Source of the DNA: Lentinus brumalis
Taxonomy: Eukaryota > Basidiomycota > Agaricomycetes > Polyporales > Polyporaceae
Assembly: GCA_001792895.1 (NCBI GenBank)
Contig: MARA01000008.1
Coordinates: forward strand, 992,001 to 1,056,000
DNA: 64,000 nt
Direction: 5' to 3'
Shown: piece by piece, positions 43,831 through 54,958 of the stretch
Layout of the letters: every line of letters starts with the position of its first letter
Numbering within the stretch: position 1 is the first letter of the stretch
Made by a program: the position numbers and the translations under genes
The notes under the pieces: generated by a model
What the model saw: only the letters and a program-made list of their open reading frames with translations
What the model was told of the DNA's origin: nothing
Database searches by the model: none

Positions 43831-44181
43831 ATCGCGGTGACTTTCCCTCCTTTTTGGTTGATGGAATTCTGTGATCTCCCTTGCTCCAGGAGCAGAACAT
43901 CCAGTAACCTCCATGTCTTGAACATACCCATATACTCCTGAGGGACCTATGATTGACCGTCGGTCGAATTTGTTAATGAGCATCAAACAGCGTTCGTGGT
44001 TGCTGCTAGGCGCCTACGAGCTTGCTTCCGACCGCGAGGGGTCCTGAGATCATTCGACCGTTCAGACACTGGAGTGAAAAGGTATATCATACTGCTACGT
44101 ATTGAGAAGATGTGAGTCAATGGCTTCTCATTGATTTCTCCGTGTTATCATGAACTGACTGTTAGATTGACGTGCCGTGCC
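43831..44181. other. Intergenic region
   Basis: tRNA 3' flank and presumed promoter of F-box gene 2. No gene seen. Confidence 0.4.
43851..43855 (+). terminator. Pol III terminator of the tRNA gene
   Basis: TTTTT 21 bp after the end of the tRNA. Confidence 0.65.
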
Positions 44182-45600
44182 ATGTCCCATCGACTACTCA
44201 CTGGCAGAGTCACCATGCGGCCGGCCGGCGGTCTGCAGACGCACAAACTTCCGACAGAGCTCCTCGATATGATCCTCGAGGAGACGGCACTAGAGACGCG
44301 CAACGCTTGCAGCCTCGCGTGTCGCGCTTGGCTGGACCTCAGTCGCAGACATCTTTTCAAGGTCATCGTCGTCCGCGCGGACGCAACGTTCGACGCCTTC
44401 CTGTGCTTCCTGAGGGCGCATCCGCACATCGGCATCCATATCCGCAAGATTTGCCTTTATGGACCGCTTGGGTCAGGCAAGCCCGAGGCGGAGTGCCCTC
44501 GCGTCGATCCGGGCACGCTGGTCGACATCGCCCTGCGCACGCCGAACGTCTCCTATATCGAACTGCAGGCGATTCAGCTGGTCAACACCCCCGAGGAGAG
44601 CAGACCGCACCTTGCAGCACTGCGCGGCCCGGTTCGGTTGACAACGTTCCGTCTGCTGGAGCGTTCGCACGGGACTCGTCATCCCTCTACGGCGTACTTG
44701 GACTTGTTCCGCCTGTTTCAGACGGAGAATATACGGGTCGACCTGTGCAGCTGTCTCGATTTTATGGAGCCCCGTCCAGAGGATAAGGACGACGCTCGCC
44801 CGTTGTTCCCACACTGGCCTATCCGTCACGAACGTGTTTGCCTGAAGGGGATTACTCGCGTGCGGCGGACTCCTCTACCAGCCCTCGTCGATTCCCTCGT
44901 CCCTGGCTGTTTGCGCCGATTGCACCTCGAGTTCAACGATTGGTCACACCTGGACGAGATGGGTCGCGTGTTCCAGCACTTTGGTGACACCATCACCGAG
45001 TTCGCGATCACCTGCACTGATGCACTGTCCATGCACTACTTGTATGATGGTATGCGTGAGTGACTTCTCTCCTTCGTCCGACTATTGTGTAATGCTCATG
45101 TAGCATGCTGTCTTTCCCTGGTTCATGCATCGTGCGCCTCTCTCGGTGGAGCAGCGTCCGACGAGGAGTGGGCCTCGTACAACTTCTCCGCGCTGCGCAA
45201 CCTCAACAAGCTCCGATTCGAACTTCCAGAGTCCCTCACCGCGCTCACTTCCCCAAAAAAGGAACCAGAGTGGACGGCCGTCGCCGGCGTCCCGCGGCTC
45301 CTCGCATGCTTCTCGCGCGACCTCCCTCTCCACGACGGAATCGAGATCGACGTACAGTTTGAAGGGTTTGGCTGCACCTTCTCCGGCAGGTCGCGATCGT
45401 CCACGAGTTACGTCGTTCTGCAGCCGGAGATCGAAGTGGCCTTGCTTCGTTTCGACAATCTGAGCAGGGTGACTTTGCGCTCCAAATATACTTGCGACAT
45501 CGATGTCGCTCGGGCCATCGGCGCGGCTGCGTTCCCTACCTTATTGGAGGCGGGAAAGGAGATCCGAGTGGTCCAGCCTGATATGCATGAATGCTGGTAA
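44182..45600 (+). CDS. F-box protein 2
   Basis: Two exons, 44182-45049 and 45104-45600; 1365 nt, 454 residues. The F-box HKLPTELLDMILEETALETRNACSLACRAWLDLSRRHLFKVIVV is clear near the N-terminus. The remainder has LRR-like segments and a C-terminal region typical of basidiomycete F-box proteins, presumably an SCF adaptor with unknown target. A second in-frame ATG at 44215 is an alternative start. Part of it is duplicated just downstream as a fragment. Confidence 0.78.
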
Positions 45601-45684
45601 GTGCCTGGGCCGTGTAAATACACCATTTTCTTGACTGACACTGAGCGCAAGTCAGTTGGCAGATCTATCAGCAGTGCGTCCCTG

Positions 45685-46096
45685 ACTGTGTGCAAGAATC
45701 ATCGCACCTTGTCCAAGTCCTGTATCTGGACCCAGTTCGTCGAGGTCGGCCACTTCCTGCACGACTTCGGCGAGTCCATCGCCGAGCTCGCCATGATCCA
45801 TCACCTTTGAAGGCGGCGCTGCCAAGCGATCAGTACTGTGCTCACCGCGACGATGCCCGTGAGTCATTGAACTTTGCTCGTCCTGATGTCGATTCTTGCT
45901 CGTCTTCAGAATCACTGATGAGAGATCTCCGACTCCCCGTAGCTTCCAAAGCGGAGTGAATGTCCGCGTCGTATAGATGCGCATCCCTGCGGAAGCCCAT
46001 GAATCTACGCTTCGACATCTACGAACCTCCTGCGCTCCAAGAACTTGAGTTTCGTGGCTCCGAGTCTGCAATCAAGGCCCGGGTGAAGCACTCATA
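45685..46096 (+). pseudogene. F-box protein fragment
   Basis: A stretch encoding FVEVGHFLHDFGESIAELAMI resembles MGRVFQHFGDTITEFAITC of F-box protein 2, and a later piece (MNLRFDIYEPPALQELEFRG) resembles LRR-type segments of this family. Frames are short and interrupted, so this is either a decayed tandem copy or leftover exons. Confidence 0.45.
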
Positions 46097-46484
46097 ATGC
46101 GTGGATCATCGTCGGAGCCAGATTCATCAAGACGAAGGCAATGTGTTGCGTGGACGAGGTCGATATATGCTGTACGTAAGTGTGCCCTGCCTTTCGGGCT
46201 GCTGTCTCTGACTTTCGGCGCCAGGCGTGAGATGTGTCAAGGCGAGACATGCATCCAACATGCATCGTCGCCCTCTTCTCCCCGTGCTGTGAGACCGGGG
46301 GAATTCCCCTAGTCAAACGGGCGTTGTCACCCGCGGGGCGCCCATTCGATCACGATGGCAGTTGCGCGAGCTGGTTCCGCGCCCTCCCGGTGCTAGACTT
46401 GTTGCTCGGTGAAAGCTCGCGTTATAAATTCGCAATGCCTACGATCACCTCTTCAACATCCACAGCTGAGATCGACACTCCGAC
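46097..46484. other. Intergenic region upstream of P450 1
   Basis: Presumed promoter. CGTTATAAATTCGC near 46420-46433 gives a TATAAA candidate about 55 bp before the ATG. Confidence 0.4.
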
Positions 46485-48725
46485 ATGGGCTACCTTGTCG
46501 CCGCCCTCACAATCATCGCGCTCACGGTTGCCGCCCAGAAGATACAGAACTTCTGGCGCTTGACCAAGACAATCAAGTACGTCGATCGAGGGATCTCTGC
46601 CGTTCTCGCCCTGACGCTGCATCTCAGTAACCACCCTGGCTTCCGAACACTGTTCAGCGATCGCTTCGCCCTCTTCTCCCGCCATATCCGCGGGATCACC
46701 CCCGGTTTCAATTTCGCCTTCCTCAGCAAGCACGCGTACTTTGAAAAGGCCGGCTGGGATGTCCTTGCAGCAGTCAGTGTTGACATGGCTAACGTCTCTG
46801 CCCAGTGCCATGCTGACAGCGCCAACCGCAGGTCAACGCGTCGAGCTCTGTGACATACTACGTCGCCGACGCCGCAGTCGCGAAGGAAGTGACGAGCGCG
46901 CGCTCGCGCTTCCCCAAGCCGGTCGACTTCTACAGCATCCTCTCCATCTTCGGGCCCAACATCCTCATCTCCGAGGGCGACGAGTGGAAGCACCAGCGCC
47001 GAATCGTCGCGCCCGCGTTTTCGGAGAAGAACAACCGCCTCGTGTGGGACGAGACCGCGCGCATCGTACGCGATCTCGTGGAGAACGTGTGGCAGCGCAG
47101 GGACGTCGTCGAGGTCGACCATGTCATGGACGTCACTGTGCCTGTGAGCGTTGAACTTTGCAGAGTCAGACGGTTGAGCGGTGGTGCTGACGTCTCAACT
47201 ACTAGCTGACGCTCTTTGTGATCGGCTCGGCGGGCTTTGGCCGGAGTGTCTCCTGGCAGGAGAGCGCAGTCCCCCCTTCTGGGCACGTCATGACGTTCAA
47301 GGATGCGCTCGATGTCATCGGGCACAAGCTGTTCTATAGGCTTCTCTTCCCGAATTGGGCGCTGCGCTGGGGAACCCCGGGGATGAGACGCTTCTACCAG
47401 GCGTACGCGGACATCGAGGTCAGCCTTGCCAGGTCTCCTTGGACTCTCCCGGATGCGCGTTAACTCTGGGAACAGAAATACATGGCCGAGATGGTGCAGG
47501 TCCGGCGTAGTGATGACTTTAAGCAAGAGCGGAACGACCTATTCAACAGCCTTTTGGATGCGAACGACGCCGAAGTGGATCAGACCGCGAAGTTGTCGGA
47601 CAGCGCTCTCATCGGTATGTACCTTGTCGGCCAAGCTCTGCTGGAATCTGATGGTGTCTGTTCGCAGGCAATATCTTCATCTTTTTGGTGGCTGGCTATG
47701 AGGTACGCTGCTGTGCTGTTTCGAGGCTAAGATATAGGATTCGCTGAGCGCTGTCGCATCTGCAGACGACGGCACACACACTCGCTTATGCCTTGATCCT
47801 CCTCGCACTCTACCAGGATGAGCAGGAGCTGCTGTACCAGAATATTAAGCATGTCCTCGGGGACGATAGGACCCCGGTATGCGTCTCTGGCCTCACTTGA
47901 TTCGATCTATCACCATGATAACACGTTGAACTGCAGACGTATGACGACCTGAGCTCTCTGAAATACACCATGGCGTAAGTAGCACACTTACTTGCCCTCC
48001 GATGATGATGCTGATACAGCAAACAGTGTCTTTCACGAGACACTCCGACTGTTCCCTCCTGTTAGATCATTCACGCTTTGGCGGTTGGCGAAATCGCACT
48101 GACATGCTGCCTCCCAGGTGATCGGGCTTCCTAAGGTAGCCGCGGAAGACACATCCTTCACATTCTCGAACGCATCTGGGCAGAAGACGACTGTCCCCGT
48201 CCCAAAGGACAGTCACATTGTCATTTGTACTCCTGCACTGCACTATAATCGTATGTCCGTTTCTTAGTAGGAATTGCGATGCTTCGCTCATGCTTGACCT
48301 GGTCTCAACAGCGCGATACTGGGATGACCCGACGTCGTTCAAACCTTCGCGTTTCCTGGGTAACTGGCCTCGTGAGGCATTCTTTGCATTCAGTGGGGGA
48401 CCCCGAGCATGCATTGGACGAGGGTAACCCATGTCTCCCGCTTTCGTGCTCGCAGTATGTCTCACGTCCTTAACAGCTTTGCAGAGACCGAGGCTGTCGC
48501 GGTGCTGACGCTACTCGTTTCGCAATACAAGATCGACATCAAGGACGAGCCGCAGTTCGCGAGCGAGACGTTTGAGCAGAAGAAGGCCCGCGTCCTCAAG
48601 AGCAACGTGAGCTTCACGGTGTAGTACGTGCCCTACGTCATTCCTCTCACATGTCCGGGTCTCTGACCAAGTTCTTCGTGATGGATAGCCCCGAGCGCGC
48701 ACCGCTGGTGTTCAAACGCCGGTGA
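46485..48725 (+). CDS. Cytochrome P450 monooxygenase 1
   Basis: Gene of about twelve exons starting MGYLVAALTIIALTVAAQKIQ, an N-terminal membrane anchor. Later exons give NHPGFRTLFSDRFALF, EGDEWKHQRRIVAPAFSEKNNRLVWDE (C-helix WxxxR), GYETTAHTLAYALILL (I-helix with E-T-T), VFHETLRLFPP (ExxR) and FSGGPRACIGRG (heme-binding loop with the cysteine ligand), ending ERAPLVFKRR. It is a microsomal class II P450 of a basidiomycete-expanded type; family number and substrate cannot be set without a search. The tandem neighbour at 49358 has matching exon borders, including stop-adjacent intron placement, so they arose by duplication. Confidence 0.85.
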
Positions 48726-49357
48726 TTACTTAGGTTCGCCGACGCCCTGCTTCTGGCCCCTGCCAGGCCCCGGGGATAGGGCGGCATGGAGGCAGCACGC
48801 ATGGTGGCGAAGCACTGCTACGACTCGTGGCAGATCTATCATCGACGATACTAGTCTCTCAAGGCAACATGTACTACCTCCACTCGACAATAACCACCCC
48901 TCCCCGCTCTTGATCGCACGGTTACGTGCCTATCCGTTGGTCGTTTCTCACACGTCGCGTGTGGCGAAGACAAGCCGGGATAACAATTGACAACTGCCGG
49001 AGCCCTGTAAGCGAGCAAAAATCCAGGCACATGCCATTTCTTCCCGCGCGCGCTTGACAAGGTTCGCAGAAGCTGATGGCGCATTTCGGGGCCCCGATGG
49101 CAGCTCCTTTCACCCACGTCGTCCGTCGCGCACATCAGGGCAAGAGTCTGCCAGAAAGCTGGGTCCACAGCCCACTCCGAGTACGCCGCCGGGCGCGGGG
49201 ATGCGAGGGCAGCTGCGCCGTATATTAAAGCCCACGGACGTGTTCTCTCGCACGCGTTCTCTTTCCCAGCAGCTCTCAGGCCACTTGCGCCGTGAGGATT
49301 ACGCTTCCTGATTCCTCTCCATCCGCGCTGTAACTCCCAGACGTCCAGGACAGCAAG
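48726..49357. other. Intergenic region between the two P450 genes
   Basis: Contains TATTAAAG near 49211 upstream of P450 2. A long minus-strand frame here (48851-49738) has no recognisable domain and overlaps P450 2 exons, so I treat it as spurious. Confidence 0.45.
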
Positions 49358-51807
49358 ATGCGCGAAGGCTCCCAAGGACAGGTGCTCACGCTGGCGCTCC
49401 TCTTGCTTGTGGTGTTCCTGCTGCGCAAGTTCATCGACTTCAGGCGGGCCGCACAATCTGTGAAGTGAGTAGAGTCGTGTCCATTCTGGGTAGTGCAAGT
49501 ACCAGATGTACTGACAGCGGTTACGTTGCAACAGCAACCTTCCAGGCTTCCGCACGCTGTTTAGCGACCGCTTCGTCTGGTTTCCATATCGTGTCAAGGG
49601 TATCTCCCCGGGACTACAGTCCGAGGTAAATCTGTACAGGAAACACAAGGACTTCGAGGAAGCAGGATGGGACATCATGTCAGGAGTGAGTGTTATGCAC
49701 CTTCTGACTTTTCGTTCCATTCTGAGAGAGCGCATCACAGGTCAACGTCTTCCCCTCGAGCGAGGTCACATTGTACCTCGCAGACCCAGTCGTCGTCAAG
49801 GTGCGTAGCGCAACGTCTGCCACGCACATCACGCGCGTAAGCCTACACTACAGGAAGTCGTCGGGGCGCGATCGCGCTTCCCCAAGCCGATGGGCCCATA
49901 CAAGATCCTGCTGGCATTTGGCCCGAACCTCGTCGCATCCGAAGGAGACGAGTGGAAGCGCCAGCGCAAGCTCGTGGCTCCGGCATTCTCGGAGGCAAGT
50001 CCGTCCTTCCCTGCATCCCGCGCACATACCCACCACTCAAACCGCGCGTCATCAGAGGAACAACAGGCTCGTGTGGGATGAGACGGTGCACATCATGCAC
50101 GACTTGTTCGACAATGTTTGGGGCAACAAGGACTTAGTCGAGGTCAGCAACGCTACCGAGCTCACAGTCCCGGTACGTCCCGCGAGGGTTAGCACAATGA
50201 TCGCAAGCGAAGACGGCTAACAATCGGGTGCGCACCGTACGCAGATTACCCTTATGGTCATAAGCGTGGCAGGCTTCGGGCGCCGGATCTCGTGGAACGA
50301 AGACGCGATTGCTCCCGCGGGGCACCAGATGACATTCAAGGTTAGTCCCAGCCGCCACGTCGGTACTCGCCAAAGGATCGCAACACTCAGACTGAATCGC
50401 ATGCACAGAATGCTCTGGATCTGGTTTCCCACAATTTGTTCCTCCAGCTCCTGTTCCCGAAGTGGATGTTGCGCTGGGGACACCTTTGATGAGACGGTTC
50501 GCTGTTGCACAAGATGATCTCCAGGTGCGCAAGTGAGCCGTGGCCTACTTTGCCACTTGCTGATATCATCGATGGTGATGCGCAGCGTTACATGCAAGAG
50601 ATGATCACGGCGCGGCGGGATGCGGACATCAAGGAGGAACGGCACGATCTTTTCAGCAGCCTGCTCGACGCCAACGAAGGTCTCGCTGAGTCAGGAGAGA
50701 AGCTGTCCGACACCGGGCTAATGGGTAATGTATTCATATTTATGGTTGCAGGTGCGCTCTCTCTCCCCATACTTGCCCTGTAGGTTTCGTCGAGTTGTAC
50801 TGATGCTGCCACAGGCTATGAGGTATGGTTGATCCTATGGGACCTGGGATCTAAGTGTCCGCTCAACCTCGCTGACTCGACGATTGCAGTCAAGTGCGCA
50901 CACACTTGCGTACGCACTCATCCTCCTCGCGCTCTACCCTGCGGAGCAGGAGAAGTTCTATGAGAGTATCAAGAAGGTGCTGGCTGACGGACGGACACCA
51001 GTAAGCCCTCCGCCACCTCTTGCGGACCATCTCTGACGCACGCACCAGACATACGACGAGTTTTCCACTCTTTCATACAGCATGGCGTACGTCCAAGAGT
51101 CTACCTCCACCGTGACCTATCGGCTGTCATGGAAAATACACTGACGGGATGGCAGAGTATTCAACGAGACCCTGCGTCTCTTTCCCCCAGCGATCACCAT
51201 CCCCAAACAGAGCGCGGAGGACACGTCGTTCACGACCACGAACGCCGCCGGCGAGAAGCGCACCATCCCCGTGCCGAAAGGCACCTTCGTCACCGTGCAC
51301 ACGCCCGGGCTGCACAATAACCGTACGTCCTTCCGCCCTGTCCCATTCTCCTTTCTCCCTTCTCCCTGCCACGCTCATCTCGCATGCTTCCATCTCCCTG
51401 ATCTCTCCCAATCCTCTGCTCACATCTCACGGCCGCCCGCACAGCGAAATACTGGGAGGACCCCGACACCTTCAAGCCCGACCGCTTCCTGCGCGACTAC
51501 CCGCGCGACGCCTTCCTCCCCTTCAGCGGCGGCCCGCGCGGCTGCATCGGCCGCGGCTTCTCCGAGACCGAGTCCATCGCCGTCCTCACCCTGCTCATCG
51601 CGCGCTATCGCGTCGAGCTCGCGCACGAGCCCCAGTTCGCCGCGGAGACGTTCGAGCAGCGCAAGGCGCGGCTGCTCCGGAGCAAGCTCAGCGTCACGTT
51701 GTAGTGCGTGTTTCCTTGCTCTTTCTTCCTTCGCTGCTGGACTTTGAGCTGACTCGTTGGTGGTGCGCAGTCCGACGAGGGCGCCGCTCGTCTTCAAGCG
51801 TCGATGA
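49358..51807 (+). CDS. Cytochrome P450 monooxygenase 2
   Basis: Starts MREGSQGQVLTLALLLLVVFLLRKFI, an N-terminal membrane anchor. It then follows P450 1 exon by exon: NLPGFRTLFSDRFVWFPYR, SEGDEWKRQRKLVAPAFSE, VAGFGRRISWNEDAIAPAGHQMTFK, MVAGYESSAHTLAYALILLAL, VFNETLRLFPP, FSGGPRGCIGRG and finally TRAPLVFKRR. The I-helix carries E-S-S where most P450s have a conserved threonine (E-T-T in the neighbour). The last exon is a short one after an intron splitting a tyrosine codon, exactly as in P450 1. Membrane-anchored ER monooxygenase; substrate unknown. Confidence 0.86.
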
Positions 51808-52629
51808 AGTCCTGAGACTCCGGACCGCATGAGCCTACGACACGGGACGCACTACCCACGATACCCTAACGTACGAGATCCATCTTTCGGGAACACTGGA
51901 TGCACGGAGGATAGACACGGACAAACGATAGGACTTACTACATGATCTCCTTTAGCATGCCCCACTAGGAGTTCGCCATACATACGCGCCGCGAGAATTC
52001 GCTACGGGCGCGCACCTGCACATCGCGGACTCATACTCTTGACATACGAGTCACAACGTGAACGTTAGTGCTCGAGACTGTACATGTCCAGGCTCGACTG
52101 GGGTATTATGTGTATACATACGGTACTTACTTCGGTATCAGAAACAGAAGTGAAGTAAAGTAGAATAAGGAAGTCCGCCCAGTGGGAATGCAAAAGGAAG
52201 GGAATCGATGCGGCGGTGCCGGGGGATATGTGAGTGAGGGAGGCAAATGTCCAGGTGCTCGCGAGGTAAATAAGACAGCATATACGGACTGCGGGAACGT
52301 GCATGGTGGTTAGAAAGCGATTGCGATCCGAATGCAAATGCGAGATGGAAGGAACACGACGGAAGGAGAAGAAGAATGCTGAAGGTGGGGTGCCAATCAA
52401 CGGCTATACGTAGCAGATGGAGCAAATGGAGGAGACGCATTTACGTAAGAGTAGGCGTGTGACGAACGTTCGTATCTTGTAGGAGGCAAGTTGGGGGGCG
52501 CAGGAAAGGTGGCGGGCCGATTCGAACGTCTCATGACGGATGCGAAACTGAAGTTTGAGGCTGAGCAAAGGGCTCTGTCTCCCAGACACGAACGTGAGGG
52601 ACCGAGTGCTCACCATACGTTGCAATTGG
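51808..52629. other. Intergenic region between converging genes
   Basis: 3' flanks of P450 2 and of the membrane-protein gene. No gene seen. Confidence 0.45.
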
Positions 52630-54958
52630 TTACGCCTGGGATTCACCAGCAACAGGACCGCCGGCATCACGTCTAATATTTGTGTACGCGGGTGGCAGCT
52701 CGATCGTCTCGGGCTCCTGCTCCGGCGGAGGCGGCTGGTCTGCGAGGCCGGCATCATCATGCTGGATGATGTTCACAGCACGGAAGGATGGCGGTGCAGG
52801 CGACTTGCGCGCACTGGTCGATGGCACAGACGATCCTGCACGTAGGTACCCGCCACCAGCGTTGTCGGATGTGGTCGTCGATAGGAAGGATTCGCGCCTA
52901 TCGGTACTCTGACGGGCGGAACCTGAAGGACGCGTGCCGGGCGGGGAGGAACCATCGTGGGTCGACGACGCAGTAGTAGGGTCGGGCAGGACGAAGGGCT
53001 CAGGCTGGTAGTATTCGGGCAAACGACCGTCACCCACGCGGCCATCGCCATCGCCATCGCCGTCTTGCAGAAGGTCGACCGGCCGCTCCTTGACGGATTG
53101 ATGGAACCGCCTACGCCGCATGACGAAGAGCAGGATGAGCGCGATCGCGATGGCACCGACGACGCCGCCGATGACACCGCCGACAATCGCGCCAATGTTG
53201 GTACCACTGCTGCAGAAGACACAATGAGGTTATGCAATTGATCTGAATCGGGCCTCCTGCACTTACCCTCCGCCGCCGCCACCTGAGTTCACGCCACTGC
53301 CGTCTGTACTAGTTGGATAGCTGCCACCAGCTGGAGATCCAGGAGTGGATGACGGTGAATTGCCGTTCAGACACGACTGGCTGTTGCCTTGTTGTAGCGT
53401 GTAGACGTTGCTACCAGCGACTCCAGGACCACGGGAGTCTCCGCCAATGAGAAGTAGTGTGGTACTTATCCGAACGGAAGGCGTCCAGTTAAAGCCAATA
53501 CCCTTACCCGTCTCCGAGGTAGTGGAGCCAACGGGAATGTCGAAGGATTGGCCACCGGGAATGATGCCCTGGAATTGAGGAGTGCTGGAAAGCGTTCTGA
53601 GGCTGTGTGTACACCATGGGCACGAGTGACTTACCCTTGAGGATCGCCATCGTTCCACCATATGCGGGTTGGGGAGCACGTTGTAAGGATACCGTCGGGG
53701 TCGATATGGAAATTCCATGGAGCTTGCGACACTTTCGTTGGATCGAAGCAGCCATCCTGGCCACCGAGAACAGTCACGGCTGAACTCGTGCCTCCAGTAC
53801 CGAACCCATCGGCATCGCTGACCTGTTCGCAGTGGAGGTTAGTACGTCGGGACGTTTCGGATATGGCGACCTTGGAAGAGGGAGACGAGAAGGCAATCCT
53901 CGCGCATGGGATGTGATGCATATGTCTACTGTTTGCGTGTGTTTCCCCAGGACACGGGGTGGGCCCACTGTGAGCATCGCGGCCAGTACGCCACTTCAGA
54001 GCCTTGTTTCGGGGATGCAATGCACTCCGTGGCGGAGTGAGAATGGGACGCAGAAACCCGCATATGCTATAGCACATGAGCAAACCGTAAAATTGCGGAA
54101 GCTATGCCCCGCGACACGGCGTGGGTCCTCTGTGCAAATCGCGGCTAGTACGCCACTCCGTAGCCTTGCGTAGGAGTAGGAGCGGCTGAGACGCACGCCG
54201 TCGCTCAGGGCGTGGGGGCAGTAGCTGCTCACGAACCAACGCATATAGGCATCTTGCGAACCAATGGCCCAGCCATCTATAAGGCGCAAACCGTCAGGTT
54301 TGCGAAAGAGGTACCCCAGGACCCGGGATGGAGCCTCTGTGAGCATCACAGCTAGTGCGCCAACACGAAGTCTTGGGCAAGGAGCTGCTACAATGCACTC
54401 CGTCGCTCGGAATGGGGCGCATATAGCCGCATGCAAATGATTACGGATCCCATCCGCCAATTTTGCGAGGCCTCCTTGCTGCTCCACCGCTTCATCACCC
54501 CGACAGTTCCAAAACGTCTCCGAAGTGAGAATGGGGCGCATATAGCCCGCATGAAAGCTCTTCCCCGAACTCTCTCGCATGGTCGCTCACCCCATATCCC
54601 CGCTCTCCCTCTTCCCGGCATTGTAATCGTCCCGTGCGCCTCTCGTGTGCGATAAGCGATGCAAACTCACCACTGCTACAAACTGCCCGTTCTCGGGGAA
54701 CGCGAGCTGGAAAGTGACCGAAGTTGAACTGTTGAAGGGCACATTCGTGATATGGCGCGCTTCGACCGCGTTCGGGAGGGGCGTAGGGCCGATGGGAACG
54801 AGGAGGAGCGTATAAGGAGGCTTGCCCTGTCCGGTGATATCAACAGTGAGGTTCTGGCACTGCTTCGGAGTGTTGGCGAAGTTGAAGGAGTACGCGGCGG
54901 CGATGGAGAGGTACGGGACCGCCGCGAGGACGGGGAGGACGTGGGGGAACTTGGGCAT
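52630..54958 (-). CDS. Secretory single-pass membrane protein with cytosolic PPxY-like tail
   Basis: Exon 1 (54671-54958) starts MPKFPHVLPVLAAVPYLSIAAAYSF, a signal peptide, followed by an extracellular domain with N-glycosylation sites (NLT, NSS). Exon 2 starts at 53822 (VSDADGFGTGG). After a Ser/Gly/Thr-rich stalk, an exon from 53214 has the membrane helix IGAIVGGVIGGVVGAIAIALILLFVM followed by RRRR, giving a type I topology. The cytosolic tail contains ELPPAYTNIRR, an L/PPxY motif that could recruit WW-domain ubiquitin ligases. This architecture is common and uncharacterised in agaricomycetes. The first intron is 848 bp and full of diverged repeats. Confidence 0.72.
53945..54560. repeat. 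Diverged tandem repeats in an intron
   Basis: Three related units begin near 53948, 54103 and 54312 with CCCAGGACACGGGGTGGGCC / CCCCGCGACACGGCGTGGGT / CCCAGGACCCGGGATGGAGC, each followed by CTGTG, a TCGCGGC or TCACAGC word and AGT(A/G)CGCCA. Other shared words are ATGCAATGCACTCCG-like and GAATGGGGCGCATATAGCC. Confidence 0.6.

Noticed and set aside
48851..49738. Long minus-strand open frame of 295 codons
   Set aside because: It overlaps the first exons of P450 2 in antisense and has no recognisable domain; the P450 reading is supported by motifs and matched exon borders.
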